DNA of 64,000 nt from Alphaproteobacteria bacterium (GTDB lineage: Bacteria > Pseudomonadota > Alphaproteobacteria > Acetobacterales > Acetobacteraceae). Shown piece after piece: positions 8,476-16,995 of this stretch (positions are counted from its first letter, which is position 1; every line of letters begins with the position of its first letter). Below the pieces are notes generated by a model, which saw only the letters and a program-made list of their open reading frames with translations, made no database searches and had not been told where the DNA came from. The position numbers were made by a program, and so were the translations under genes. Location: positions 24,934 through 88,933 of the forward strand of contig VGDM01000013.1 of assembly GCA_016869715.1 (NCBI GenBank), in the 5' to 3' direction.

Positions 8476-8814
8476 ATGATCATTGATCTTCGCATCTATA
8501 CCTGCCTGCCCAATAAGGTTGCCGACTTCGTCGCAATTTATGAAAAGGAAGGCTGGGACATCCAGAAAAAGCACCTCGGCCGCTGCTATGGCTGGTTCAC
8601 CACCATCGAAGGTGAGCTCAATACCATTGTCCATATGTGGGCCTATGATGATCAGGCGGACCGTGAACGCCGCCGCGGCGCCATGGCAGCAGACCCCGCC
8701 TGGGCCGCCTACCTCAAGAAGGTCGCGGATACCGGCGCGCTGGTGAAGATGCAGAATCGCATCGTCAAGCCAACCGCCTTCTTCGAAGCCTTCCAAGCCG
8801 CGCAAAAGGGCTGA
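8476..8814 (+). CDS. NIPSNAP-family protein
   Basis: A 112-residue cytosolic protein beginning MIIDLRIYTCLPNKVADF, the conserved first strand and helix of the NIPSNAP ferredoxin-like fold (dimeric alpha-beta barrel), and continuing with the typical VHMWAYDDQADRERRR segment. Length is normal for single-domain bacterial NIPSNAP proteins. Their biochemical role is unsettled, though they often sit near CoA or amide metabolism genes. The start follows a purine-rich ribosome site. The gene just downstream is a pseudogene. Confidence 0.88.
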   Translation: MIIDLRIYTCLPNKVADFVAIYEKEGWDIQKKHLGRCYGWFTTIEGELNTIVHMWAYDDQADRERRRGAMAADPAWAAYLKKVADTGALVKMQNRIVKPTAFFEAFQAAQKG

Positions 8815-8819
8815 AGCCA

Positions 8820-9551
8820 ATGGCCGGGCCGGCAGTACCGATCGAGGTTGATCCCGAAACCAGGATATGGCGCACCGATGGGCTGCCCATGATCTAACTG
8901 CCGCGCCATTTCCTTGAGAATATCCAGAAAAGCGTGGAGGACGCGATCGGCGCTGAGCGCTTCCGCGGCATCATGTATGGATCGGCTGATCTCTCTACGC
9001 TGCAATGTTGCCGCGCGGAGGCCAAGACGCATGGGCTCAGCCCGGTTGAGACATTTCGCCATTATCTCAGAATGTTTCTCGTTCACCTTCGTTCACGAGA
9101 CACGCTATAGAGCATGTTGCGTTCACATAGGTTCACGCAACCCGCTCTGGATCATTGTTTTTCGAGCATCTTCACGCATTCAGATGATTCCATCTGAACG
9201 TGATCTGCTCCAAGCTTTTTCTGATCGTATTTTCCGGGTCGCCAAGTGTTTCCGCTTGGCTTGAAAATGCCCAAGCGCCTCTCACCACGTGGCTATGGCT
9301 TGTTTGAGATCACTGGCTTGGATGAAGCTGTCGGCACAGCGGCGGTGACGGTGCGCCATTCGGCCTATGCGCTCGCTTACGGGCAGGTCGGGCGCCCGGT
9401 CTGCCATATGTTTGAAGGCAGTTTTGGTGGGGCGATGCGTTTCGTCATGTAACAGGCGGAGCGCACGGCGGAGCCGACCTGCCGCGAAGTCGCCTGCGCA
9501 GCGCATGGCGCGAGCGAATGCCGCTTTGAACTCCGCTGCGGTCCGGTGTGA
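8820..9551 (+). pseudogene. V4R/DUF5943-like protein, broken by stops and by a repeat insertion
   Basis: Frame 3 can be read on both sides of repeat R2. The left part starts MAGPAVPIEVDPETRIW, hits an in-frame TAA at 8895-8897, and continues HFLENIQKSVEDAIGAERF up to FRHYL at about 9075. Repeat R2 then intervenes. After it the same frame resumes with RLSPRGYGLFEITGLDEA at about 9270, meets a second stop (TAA after MRFVM), and ends with CREVACAAHGASECRFEL, a V4R-type cysteine motif, at TGA 9549-9551. V4R proteins are small ligand- or metal-binding domains. With two stops plus an insertion the gene is dead. The family name is from memory of the motif pattern; the broken state is seen directly. 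Confidence 0.75.
9079..9270 (-). repeat. Dispersed repeat, copy R2 (modules B and A, reverse orientation)
   Basis: The reverse complement reads module B (gcattttcaagccaagcgga ... cttggcgacccggaaaata) followed by module A with its hairpin (TTCAGATG ... CATCTGAA) and the tail GTGAACGCAACATGCTCT. The tail unit, gttcacNtNNgttcacg, appears twice in tandem (9081-9108 and 9121-9137), so this copy has a partly duplicated end. It separates the two halves of the V4R pseudogene. Confidence 0.82.
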
Positions 9552-9562
9552 CCGGTGACGCG

Positions 9563-9895
9563 CTAAACAACCCGCGCTTCAAAGGGCGGTCGCAAATCTG
9601 GCGCGTCGAATTCCACCACCCACACATCAGGATCACGCTGCACCTGCCGCGCGACATAGGCATCCGCCGTTTCCTGATCCACCACGCCAGGCCCCGTCGC
9701 ACGCAGCCAGGCGGGCCGGCCCTCGGCATCGCGGATTTGGCTCAGTACCTGCACGCCCGCCTGCCCGCGCAGCACGCATAGAATGCCGCCGCTATCGGGG
9801 TCCCCCTTACGCAGCACGGCAGCCGACCGCCCAGCCATGTCGGAAAGCCGGATCGCCATGGAAACCCAAATGCCGGCCTTTACTTTCGCGTCCAT
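9563..9895 (-). CDS. DUF1491 family protein
   Basis: A 110-residue protein with the pattern of the alphaproteobacterial DUF1491 family: KAGIWVSMAIRLSDMAG at the N-terminus, AAVLRKGDPDSGGILCVL, WLRATGP, and QVQRDPDVWVVEFD near the C-terminus. Function is unknown. The gene is small, single-domain and presumably cytosolic. It runs towards the V4R pseudogene and diverges from the small gene at 9976. Confidence 0.85.
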   Translation of the reverse strand: MDAKVKAGIWVSMAIRLSDMAGRSAAVLRKGDPDSGGILCVLRGQAGVQVLSQIRDAEGRPAWLRATGPGVVDQETADAYVARQVQRDPDVWVVEFDAPDLRPPFEARVV

Positions 9896-9975
9896 GGGGG
9901 CGCTTCTGCCACTCCTTGCCCCTTGCCGGAAGCCGCGCGCCGCGCCATTCAGGGCATCCAGATAGGGAAGTCACC

Positions 9976-10188
9976 ATGGCCGACCAGAAATTGACCGAAG
10001 CGCAACGCGCCTATGAAGCCAAACGCGCCGCCAAGGCGGGCATGAGCCTGGAAAAATGGCTGACTGAGAAGGAAAAGCGCGCCGCCGCCGAAGCCAAGTC
10101 CGCCGCTGAGGCGACCAAGCCGCCGGCTGAGCCAAAAAAGCCGGGCTTCCTCGGCCGCTTACTCGAAAAAGCGCAAAAGCCGCTTTGA
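9976..10188 (+). CDS. Small Lys/Ala-rich hypothetical protein
   Basis: A 70-residue open frame starting at an ATG at 9976, preceded by a GGGAAG ribosome site. The product is strongly charged and Ala/Lys-rich (AYEAKRAAKAGMSLEKWLTEKEKRA), probably helical, and ends with a short hydrophobic and basic patch (GFLGRLLEKAQKPL). No family recognised with certainty. The N-terminal TEAQRAYEAKRAAKAG pattern recurs in small alphaproteobacterial proteins of unknown role. Codon use matches neighbours, which supports a real gene. Confidence 0.6.
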   Translation: MADQKLTEAQRAYEAKRAAKAGMSLEKWLTEKEKRAAAEAKSAAEATKPPAEPKKPGFLGRLLEKAQKPL

Positions 10189-10259
10189 GAAGGGCGCACG
10201 GGCTTGGACAGCGCCTCGCCCAGGCCTAAGCTTCCCTTCTGAACGGTATCAAACGCAGC

Positions 10260-11123
10260 ATGAGCAAGATCATCTGGCGCGCCGAGGACGGCAGCGCAGA
10301 ATTGCATCCAACCCTTGTCCCTTTGGCGGCTTCAGCACGCGTGGCGGAAACGCCTTGTGGTTCCGGCAGCATGGCTTGGCGCGCCTGGGGGGAAGGCGCG
10401 CCGCTGGTGCTGCTGCATGGCGGTTCCGGTTCCTGGCGGCATTGGGCGCGCAATATCGGCCCACTTGGCGCGGGGCGCATGGTGATCACGCCCGACCTGC
10501 CCGGGCTTGGCGATAGTGCCATGCCGGAAGGGGTCTCAACGCCCGATGGGATCGCGGCAATTCTGGCGCGCGGGTTGGATCAAATCCTGCCCGCTGGCAG
10601 CCGCTACGATCTGGCGGGGTTTTCCTTCGGCGCGCTCTGCGCCGGGCATCTGGCCGCTTTGGATCAGGACAGGGTGAGAAGCCTCACCATCATCGGCGCC
10701 GGTGCGCTTGGCTTTCGGCGAAGCCCCACGCAATTGGTGAAGGTGCGCGCGCTTGCCGGCGAGGAACGCGTGGCCGCGCATCGGCATAATCTTGCGGAAT
10801 TGATGTTCGCCGATGCCAGCAGGATTGATGATGTGGCGCTGGCGATTCAGGAAGCCTCCACGCGCGGGGCGCGCTTCAAAAGCCGCGGCTTTGCCAGCAC
10901 GGATTCGCTGAAACAGGCGCTGATGCGCGGGCAGGGGCAGCTCAACGCGATCTATGGCGCATGGGATGCGATTGTGCGGCCCCATGCGCAGTGGCGGCTT
11001 GATCTGGTGCATGGGCTTCGCCCCGGTGCGCGCGCGCATGCCATTCCCGGCGCTGGCCATTGGGTGGCTTATGAAGCTTCCGAGGCGTTCAACGCCACGC
11101 TGCTGCGTTTTTTGACCGAATAG
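10260..11123 (+). CDS. Alpha/beta hydrolase
   Basis: A 287-residue cytosolic protein with the alpha/beta hydrolase order of motifs. LVLLHGGSGSWRHW holds the oxyanion HG loop and DLPGLGDS follows it. The nucleophile elbow is DLAGFSFGALCAGHLA, that is G-F-S-F-G with Ser as nucleophile. The acid lies in IYGAWDAIV, and the catalytic His is in IPGAGHWVAYE near the end. Substrate unknown; esterase, lipase or C-C hydrolase are all possible. The next gene, a DMT exporter, starts 3 bp later, so the two form an operon. Confidence 0.88.
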   Translation: MSKIIWRAEDGSAELHPTLVPLAASARVAETPCGSGSMAWRAWGEGAPLVLLHGGSGSWRHWARNIGPLGAGRMVITPDLPGLGDSAMPEGVSTPDGIAAILARGLDQILPAGSRYDLAGFSFGALCAGHLAALDQDRVRSLTIIGAGALGFRRSPTQLVKVRALAGEERVAAHRHNLAELMFADASRIDDVALAIQEASTRGARFKSRGFASTDSLKQALMRGQGQLNAIYGAWDAIVRPHAQWRLDLVHGLRPGARAHAIPGAGHWVAYEASEAFNATLLRFLTE

Positions 11124-11125
11124 CC

Positions 11126-12007
11126 ATGAACCAAACCTCTGCAGCACCCCGGCATGCGGTGCTGCGCGGCATGGCCTTTATTGCGATTGCTGGCCTGGTA
11201 TTCGCGCTGCTGAACACCATCATGCGGCGAATGACCAATGAACTTGATCCCTTGCAGGTGCAGTTTCTGCGCTACCTGATGGGCATTGTGGTGATGCTGC
11301 CCTTCATGCTGCGCGGCGGCGTCATGGCCTGGATGCCGCATAACCTGCGCGGGCAAATCTGGCGCGGCCTGGTGCACACCCTTGGCCTGATTCTTTGGTT
11401 CATCGCTTTGCCGCATGTTGCCATGGCGGATATGACCGCCATGGGCTTTACCGGGCCGATTTTCATCATGGCCGGTGCAGTATTATTTTTGGGTGAGCCC
11501 ATGATCCGCGCGCGCTGGATCGCTGCCGGCATCGGCTTTCTCGGCGTGCTGATTGTGGTGGCGCCCGGCCTCAGCGGTGATGGCGGCTATTGGAATCTGG
11601 TGATGCTTTCCAGCACACCGTTATTCGCCGCGTCCTTCCTGATCACCAAGGCACTGACGCGCCACGACAAGCCAGAGGTAATCGTTGCCTGGCAATCCAT
11701 CATGGTTGCAGTTTTCACACTACCCTTTGCGGTCGCGGTCTGGGCCTGGCCGAGTGCGGAGCAATGGGCTTGGTTTGTGCTGACCGGCATCCTCGGTAGT
11801 GTTGGGCATTGGTTCCTGACCGAAGCCTTCCGCTTGGCCGATATGTCGGCGACCCAGCCGGTGAAGTTTCTTGATCTGGTCTGGGCCAGCCTGATGGGCT
11901 GGCTGGTCTTCAGCGAGGAACCGGCGCTGACAACCTATGCCGGCGCGCTGATAATTTTTCTGGCCACCACCTGGATCGCGCGGCGGGAAGCGCAGCGCCG
12001 AAGCTGA
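11126..12007 (+). CDS. DMT-superfamily (EamA) transporter
   Basis: A 293-residue inner-membrane protein with ten hydrophobic helices in two EamA repeats. The first repeat begins GMAFIAIAGLVFALLN and the second begins after the VVAPGL loop. Such proteins export amino acids or other small metabolites; the substrate cannot be told. It begins 3 bp after the hydrolase stop. Its own stop abuts the stop codon of the convergent DnaJ-like gene with no spacer (12007/12008). Confidence 0.88.
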   Translation: MNQTSAAPRHAVLRGMAFIAIAGLVFALLNTIMRRMTNELDPLQVQFLRYLMGIVVMLPFMLRGGVMAWMPHNLRGQIWRGLVHTLGLILWFIALPHVAMADMTAMGFTGPIFIMAGAVLFLGEPMIRARWIAAGIGFLGVLIVVAPGLSGDGGYWNLVMLSSTPLFAASFLITKALTRHDKPEVIVAWQSIMVAVFTLPFAVAVWAWPSAEQWAWFVLTGILGSVGHWFLTEAFRLADMSATQPVKFLDLVWASLMGWLVFSEEPALTTYAGALIIFLATTWIARREAQRRS

Positions 12008-12694
12008 TTAGCCGAGCAATAAGTCTCGCGCAGCATTGATGCGCGCCGCCAACCAGGCGCTACCACCCTGATCCGGATGCGCCGTTTTCATCAGGCGGCG
12101 ATGGGCGGCGCGAATTGCATCCTCATCCGCGCCTTCCGTGAGGCCGAGAATCTCCAAAGCCTCCTCCCGCGTCATTGCCGCGCTGCGCGGTTCGGCGGCG
12201 GGTTCATTGCGCCAATCAGGATGCGTGCGATCAAGCCAGGCTTCCAGCAGCGCGACCGAATCAATATCCGCGGCTTGGCATTCGTCCAGCAGCGCCAGAA
12301 GCTCCGGCAGGGTCAGCGTGGCGAGGTCTCGTCCAGCGAATTGACCGGCCTTCACGCTGCCCGTCATGCGCCCGCTATCATGGTCCAGCGTCATGATCAG
12401 AAAGGCAGTTTCCAGGCTATTTGCCGCGCCGGTTTGCGGTGCCGGGCTGCCGAAGCGCTTATTGGTGCGCCAGCGCTGCGCCCATTGCAGGATCAGCGGC
12501 AGGAAGAAGGCAAGGGAAATGAGCGTCTGCTGCCCGCGCGCCGTAAAAAGCCCAAGCAGCAACAACACCGCGCCGATAGACGCCAAGACCACCGCGCCGA
12601 ATTGCTTCACGCGCGCCACCGGCGCATTGGCAAAAGCGCGCAGCAGCAGAAAAAGTAAAAACAGCGCAATGGCGCCAAGTGCAAGCCAGGTCAT
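12008..12694 (-). CDS. Membrane-anchored J-domain (DnaJ-like) protein
   Basis: A 228-residue protein with two hydrophobic helices (residues 2-20 and 33-50) and a C-terminal J-domain: LEILGLTEGADEDAIRAAH, then LMKTAHPDQGG with the essential HPD tripeptide, and a final short helix. J-domains stimulate the ATPase of an Hsp70 partner. A membrane anchor with a C-terminal J-domain resembles the Pam18/Tim14-like and DjlA-like co-chaperones of alphaproteobacteria. It overlaps the start region of its upstream neighbour, the VWA gene, by 4 bp, so the two are probably translated together. Confidence 0.85.
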   Translation of the reverse strand: MTWLALGAIALFLLFLLLRAFANAPVARVKQFGAVVLASIGAVLLLLGLFTARGQQTLISLAFFLPLILQWAQRWRTNKRFGSPAPQTGAANSLETAFLIMTLDHDSGRMTGSVKAGQFAGRDLATLTLPELLALLDECQAADIDSVALLEAWLDRTHPDWRNEPAAEPRSAAMTREEALEILGLTEGADEDAIRAAHRRLMKTAHPDQGGSAWLAARINAARDLLLG

Positions 12695-13401
12695 GCGCCG
12701 GCTTTCGGCTTGGGCAATAGCCCCGCCACCTGCCGCGCCGCGGCCCCCGGCAGCCGCGCCAAGGCGCCCTGCCCGCCCGCCGCATAAACCGCAATGGCGC
12801 GCAGCAAATCGCGCAATTGCCCAATCGCCGCCGAATCAAAGGGCAGATAGGCGCCGCCGCTCAGCCGCGCGATGTGCCCAAACACCGCCCCTGCCACGTA
12901 ATCAGCGCCCTCATGGAAAACAAAGGCCGGCGTGCCGCGCAGGCCGAGCTCACCAGCCGTATGGCATAGCGCATCTGCATCTTCTTCCATGGCATCGCCG
13001 ATGAAAATCAGCGCCCTGATCCTCTCCCGCTTCGTCTCATCCAGCGCATGATCCAGCACCGCCTGGATCTGCGTCTTGCCACCCAGGCAGGAAACACCAG
13101 AAAGCCGCCGCGCCAAATCCGCCGCATCCTTCAAGAAAGGTGTTGCGCGAAATTCGCCATAGCCACGGTAATAGGCGAGCGAGAGCGCAAGCCCGCCAAT
13201 GCCCTGCGCGGCCTGCAACATCTCCGCCGTCAGCCCCGCTGCCTGATCCCAGGTACGCTCACGCGATGCAGTGGCATCAATGGCGAAGATAAGCCGCGCC
13301 ACCGTCGCGGGCGCGGTGCGCAAGGCCGGCACACTCGCCGCCTGATCCAGAAAGGCGGCCACGGCGGCAGAAGGGGCGCGCGGGGCGGGGGGTTTGCTCA
13401 T
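12691..13401 (-). CDS. VWA-domain protein
   Basis: A 236-residue protein whose core is a von Willebrand A-like domain: LIFAIDATASRERTWDQAA holds the metal-binding DxTxS (a MIDAS-like variant of DxSxS), and ALIFIGDAMEED provides the later Asp. The start at 13401 is chosen because upstream codons are arginine-rich non-coding sequence, while MSKPPAPRAPSAAVAAFL begins well. VWA proteins mediate protein-protein contacts, often in chaperone-like or metal-insertion complexes. Its stop overlaps the ATG of the J-domain gene, suggesting linked function. Confidence 0.8.
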   Translation of the reverse strand: MSKPPAPRAPSAAVAAFLDQAASVPALRTAPATVARLIFAIDATASRERTWDQAAGLTAEMLQAAQGIGGLALSLAYYRGYGEFRATPFLKDAADLARRLSGVSCLGGKTQIQAVLDHALDETKRERIRALIFIGDAMEEDADALCHTAGELGLRGTPAFVFHEGADYVAGAVFGHIARLSGGAYLPFDSAAIGQLRDLLRAIAVYAAGGQGALARLPGAAARQVAGLLPKPKAGA

Positions 13402-13459
13402 GCGCGGGATGTGGGGGCGGGGCGAGCGGGATAAAAGCCACAGCGCCCTGGCGTGCGGA

Positions 13460-13822
13460 TCAGGGGAGTGGGCTCCGCACCCAGGCAGTGCCGGTCGCGA
13501 TGGTCGTCCGGCGCAACCGCGGCACGACCGCGTCCAGCTCCTCTGGCCGGGCGGAGCTGCTGACCAGGGTCGCCAATATGGCCACCTGCCAGTCCTGCAG
13601 CGCATGCTGTTCCCACCCCGCCACCAGATTGCCGCGCGCGGTATATTCGAAGGCAGCGCTTGTGTCGGCCGCTATGGCCTCACAGGCTGCAGCGACGCCG
13701 GGCGAATAGGCCAGGCCAAGGTCGCGTTGGGTTTCCATCCGCTTGGTCGGCGTGACGGAAAGCTTTCCGGGGCGGGGCAGCCGGTGGTAATCCAGCGCGG
13801 CTTTGCGGAAATCATCATCCAT
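13460..13822 (-). pseudogene. Malic enzyme N-terminal fragment fused to an unrelated tail
   Basis: The first 68 residues from the ATG at 13822 are those of NADP malic enzyme MaeB: DFRKAALDYHRLPRPGKL, TQRDLGLAYSPGVAAACEA and YTARGNLVA are all recognisable. A functional enzyme continues with an NGTAVLGLGN-type segment and runs to over 750 residues. Here, near 13618, the sequence switches to 52 residues of a different protein (ALQDWQVAILATLVSS ...) and stops. That tail vaguely resembles the C-terminal domain of MgtC/SapB proteins, which is only a guess. This is most simply a deletion junction. The fragment lies 40 bp downstream of tRNA-Leu on the same strand. Confidence 0.75.
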
Positions 13823-13862
13823 GAGGGAAACCTTACCCGGCAACACCCGAAAGGGTGGGATA

Positions 13863-13948
13863 TGGTGCGGCCAAGAAGATTCGAACTTCCACGGGGTTGC
13901 CCCCACCAGCACCTCAAGCTGGCGCGTCTACCATTCCGCCATGGCCGC
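13863..13948 (-). tRNA. tRNA-Leu (GAG anticodon)
   Basis: The reverse strand folds as a class II tRNA. The acceptor stem GCGGCCA pairs with TGGCCGC, followed by discriminator A and an encoded CCA. The anticodon stem CCAGC/GCTGG encloses the loop TTGAGGT, giving GAG (reads CUC/CUU Leu). A long variable arm (GGGGGCAACCCC) and a T arm with GTTCGAATC are present. The 86 nt include CCA. The sequence is intact although it sits next to the malic enzyme remnant. Confidence 0.95.
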
Positions 13949-13978
13949 AAACCAGGTACAACGCGGGCGCTATAGCCG

Positions 13979-14641
13979 ATGAATGCTGAATCAACAACGC
14001 CCGCCCTTGAATGGGAAACCCTGCCGGGCCTGACCCCCTATGCCGATACGCTCGCGCGCATGGAAAGCCGCGCTGGGGCCATCAGGGCGGGGGCGGCGGG
14101 GGAGGCTGTGTGGCTGGTGGAACATCCGCCCAGCTATACGGCTGGTACCTCAGCGCGCGCGGAGGATTTACGCGATGCCCGCTTCCCGGTGTTTGAGGCC
14201 GGGCGCGGCGGGCAATGGACTTATCACGGGCCGGGCCAGCGCACGGGGTATGTGATGCTGGATCTGCATCGCCCCCATGGCGGCATCCCGGCGCGCGATG
14301 TGCGCGCCTTTATCGCCGGGCTGGAAGATTGGATGATCCGCACATTGGCGCATTTCGGCGTGCAGGGCGAAAGGCGCGAAGGCCGGGTGGGGATTTGGGT
14401 GGCGGATCGCGCGACCGGGCAGGAAGCCAAGATCGGCGCCATTGGGGTGCGCGTGACGCGCTGGGTGTCCTGGCATGGCGTGGCGTTGAATGTAGCGCCT
14501 GATCTTGGCCATTTCGGCGGCATTGTGCCCTGCGGCATTGCGGAGCATGGCGTCACCAGCCTGCAGGCGCTTGGCGTTCCGGCCAAGATGGCGCAGGTGG
14601 ATCAGGCGCTGCGCACCGCTTGGGGGCAGGTTTTCGACTGA
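13979..14641 (+). CDS. lipB: Octanoyl-[ACP]:protein N-octanoyltransferase LipB
   Basis: A 220-residue enzyme that moves octanoyl from acyl carrier protein to the lipoyl domains of 2-oxoacid dehydrogenases and GcvH, the first step of protein lipoylation. Signature motifs are the substrate loop [12 protein letters not shown], the catalytic lysine in [19 protein letters not shown], and the catalytic cysteine in [13 protein letters not shown]. Length fits the family. It opens a long same-strand block; rpiB follows after 67 bp. Divergent from tRNA-Leu, with only 30 bp to carry its promoter elements, which must partly overlap the tRNA. Confidence 0.96.
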   Translation: MNAESTTPALEWETLPGLTPYADTLARMESRAGAIRAGAAGEAVWLVEHPPSYTAGTSARAEDLRDARFPVFEAGRGGQWTYHGPGQRTGYVMLDLHRPHGGIPARDVRAFIAGLEDWMIRTLAHFGVQGERREGRVGIWVADRATGQEAKIGAIGVRVTRWVSWHGVALNVAPDLGHFGGIVPCGIAEHGVTSLQALGVPAKMAQVDQALRTAWGQVFD

Positions 14642-14708
14642 AAACCCGGCTGCGAATCGCGGGGGTTTGGGGTAAGTGAAAGACTCCCGGTTCACGGAGC
14701 CACCCGCC

Positions 14709-15170
14709 ATGCCCATCCCCATCGCCTCTGACCATGCCGGCTTGCCGCTCAAACAGGCGTTGAAAGCCGCTTTGGAAGCGGAGGGGCTGAGTTTTGATGA
14801 CCTCGGCACCCATGGCCCGGAATCGGTGGATTACCCGGATTTCGCCCATGCGGTTTGCGCGCGGGTGGCGGGGACGGACGGCTTCGGCATTCTGGTCTGC
14901 GGCACTGGGATTGGCATGGCAATGGCGGCAAATCGCCACCCCGGCATTCGCGCTGCCGTCCTGCATAACGCGACCGAGGCGCGGCTCACGCGCGCCCATA
15001 ACAACACCAACATCGCCTGCCTTGGCGCCCGCATGATGGGGATTGAGGTCGCGCTGGATGCCATCCGCGCCTTTCTGGGCTCACCCTTCGACGGCGGGCG
15101 GCATTTGGAGCGGGTACTAAAGCTTGATGCCATGCTTGCCAAACAGGGTGCCGCGGGCGCAAAACCATGA
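14709..15170 (+). CDS. rpiB: Ribose-5-phosphate isomerase B
   Basis: A 153-residue sugar-phosphate isomerase (ribose-5-P to ribulose-5-P). Motifs are [14 protein letters not shown] at the N-terminus, [15 protein letters not shown], the catalytic cysteine loop [15 protein letters not shown], and the C-terminal [15 protein letters not shown] with the active-site His and ribose-contact Asn. The ATG at 14709 is preferred because it puts the first strand at residue 3, as in RpiB proteins. It overlaps glyA by 4 bp (ATGA); rpiB-glyA-nrdR is a common alphaproteobacterial order. Confidence 0.95.
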   Translation: MPIPIASDHAGLPLKQALKAALEAEGLSFDDLGTHGPESVDYPDFAHAVCARVAGTDGFGILVCGTGIGMAMAANRHPGIRAAVLHNATEARLTRAHNNTNIACLGARMMGIEVALDAIRAFLGSPFDGGRHLERVLKLDAMLAKQGAAGAKP

Positions 15171-16510
15171 GCATGAAAAACCCCCTCCCCGCCCTGGTTC
15201 GTGCGCCGGAAGGCCTCTGCGCCGCCCCGCCCCCCGCTGGCTTCTTCACCGCAAGCCTGGCGGCATCCGATCCCGAAATTGCCGCGGCCGTTGCGCAGGA
15301 ATTAGTGCGCGAACAGGATGGGATTGAGCTGATTGCGTCTGAAAACATCGTCTCCCGCGCTGTGATGGAAGCGCAAGGGTCGGTGATGACGAACAAGTAT
15401 GCTGAGGGTTATCCGGGGCGGCGCTATTACGGCGGGTGTGAGGCGGTGGATATCGCCGAAAGGCTCGCGATTGAACGCGCCTGCAAGCTGTTTGAATGTG
15501 GCTTTGCCAATGTGCAGCCGCATTCGGGCGCGCAGGCCAACCAAGCCGTGTTCCTCGCGCTATTGCAGCCCGGTGATTGCTTCATGGGGCTTGATCTGGC
15601 GGCTGGTGGGCATTTGACGCATGGGTCACTCGCGAACCTATCGGGCAAATGGTTCAAGCCAGTGCCGTACACGGTGCGGCGCGAAGATCAGCAGATTGAT
15701 ATGGCGGAAGTGGCGCGCATTGCGCGTGAAGCGAAGCCGAAGCTGATTATCGCGGGTGGCAGCGCCTATGCGCGTATTTGGGATTTCGCGGCCTTCCGCG
15801 CTATTGCCGATGAGGTCGGTGCCTATTTCATGGTGGATATGGCGCATTTCGCGGGGCTGGTAGCGGGTGGGGTGCATCCCTCCCCCTTCCCGCATGCGCA
15901 TGTCGCGACCACCACCACGCATAAGACGCTACGTGGCCCGCGTGGCGGTATGATTTTGACGAATGACCAAGCGCTGGCGAAGAAGTTCAACAGCGCTGTC
16001 TTCCCTGGCCTGCAAGGCGGGCCGCTGATGCATGTGATCGCGGCCAAGGCAGTTGCATTCGGGGAGGCTCTGCGTCCGGAATTCCGCGGCTATTCGCGCC
16101 AGATAGTCGCCAATGCCAAGGCGCTGGCGAGTGAATTGCAGGCGCAGGGTTTGGATCTGGTGACGGGTGGCACGGATAATCATTTGTTGCTGGTTGATCT
16201 GCGCCCGAAGAGGCTGACCGGAAAGGTCGCGGAAGGCGCACTCAATCGCGCGCATCTCACCTGCAACAAGAACGCCATTCCCTTTGATCCCGAAAAGCCG
16301 ATGGTGACTTCCGGTGTGCGCCTTGGCACGCCCGCCGGCACCACGCGCGGCTTTGGGGAAACGGAATTCCGCCAGATCGGCACGCTGATCGGTGAAGTGC
16401 TGGATGGCGCCGCGCGGGCAAATGATGAAGCCGGCAATGGCGCGGTGGAAGCTTCGGTAAAGGCGCGGGTGATGGATCTTTGCCATTGCTTCCCGATCTA
16501 TCCGGTATGA
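15167..16510 (+). CDS. glyA: Serine hydroxymethyltransferase
   Basis: A 447-residue PLP enzyme interconverting serine and glycine with tetrahydrofolate. It shows the family start [36 protein letters not shown], and the PLP-lysine segment [16 protein letters not shown]. The N-terminus is about 20 residues longer than in E. coli GlyA, with a Pro/Ala-rich leader ([16 protein letters not shown]). The start overlaps rpiB, and its stop overlaps nrdR, so the three are probably one transcript supplying C1 units and nucleotide regulation. Confidence 0.97.
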   Translation: MSMKNPLPALVRAPEGLCAAPPPAGFFTASLAASDPEIAAAVAQELVREQDGIELIASENIVSRAVMEAQGSVMTNKYAEGYPGRRYYGGCEAVDIAERLAIERACKLFECGFANVQPHSGAQANQAVFLALLQPGDCFMGLDLAAGGHLTHGSLANLSGKWFKPVPYTVRREDQQIDMAEVARIAREAKPKLIIAGGSAYARIWDFAAFRAIADEVGAYFMVDMAHFAGLVAGGVHPSPFPHAHVATTTTHKTLRGPRGGMILTNDQALAKKFNSAVFPGLQGGPLMHVIAAKAVAFGEALRPEFRGYSRQIVANAKALASELQAQGLDLVTGGTDNHLLLVDLRPKRLTGKVAEGALNRAHLTCNKNAIPFDPEKPMVTSGVRLGTPAGTTRGFGETEFRQIGTLIGEVLDGAARANDEAGNGAVEASVKARVMDLCHCFPIYPV

Positions 16511-16962
16511 GGTGCCCTTTCTGCGGATTTGAGGATACGCAGGTCAAGGATAGCCGCCCGGCGGAAGATAGCGCGGCCATTCGCCGCCGCCGCGCCTGCC
16601 CCGAATGCGGCGCGCGTTTCACGACGTTTGAGCGGGTGCAGCTGCGCGACATTACCGTGATCAAGACCGATGGTAGGCGGGTGCCGTTTGAGCGTGAAAA
16701 GCTCGCCCGGTCCATTCGCGTTGCCTTGCGCAAGCGCCCGGTGGATGAGGATAGGATCGAAAAACTGGTGAATTCCATCCAGCGCCGGCTGGAAACCGAA
16801 GGCGAAAGCGATATCCCGTCCAACAAGATCGGGGAAATTGTGATGGAAACGCTGAAGGAATTGGATCAGGTGGCCTATGTGCGCTTTGCCAGCGTCTATC
16901 GCAATTTTGGCGAGGCGAAGGATTTTCAGGCATTTCTCGGTGAATTGGGGAGAAAAGATTAG
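16507..16962 (+). CDS. nrdR: Transcriptional repressor NrdR
   Basis: A 151-residue repressor of ribonucleotide reductase genes. The N-terminal zinc ribbon is complete: CPFC near residue 3 and CPEC near residue 31, with the [15 protein letters not shown] segment between them. The ATP-cone domain follows, with [19 protein letters not shown] and a C-terminal [13 protein letters not shown]. It starts inside the glyA stop (ATGA). It acts on NrdR boxes upstream of nrd operons, which are not in this window. Confidence 0.97.
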   Translation: MRCPFCGFEDTQVKDSRPAEDSAAIRRRRACPECGARFTTFERVQLRDITVIKTDGRRVPFEREKLARSIRVALRKRPVDEDRIEKLVNSIQRRLETEGESDIPSNKIGEIVMETLKELDQVAYVRFASVYRNFGEAKDFQAFLGELGRKD

Positions 16963-16995
16963 TGCTTATCTGGCGCTGACCCAGATGATGCCGCG

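Noticed and set aside
11141..11166. Inverted repeat gcagcacc/ggtgctgc in the first codons of the DMT transporter gene as an attenuator
   Set aside because: Short stem with a long loop inside coding sequence; could be chance, and no other regulatory sign is present.
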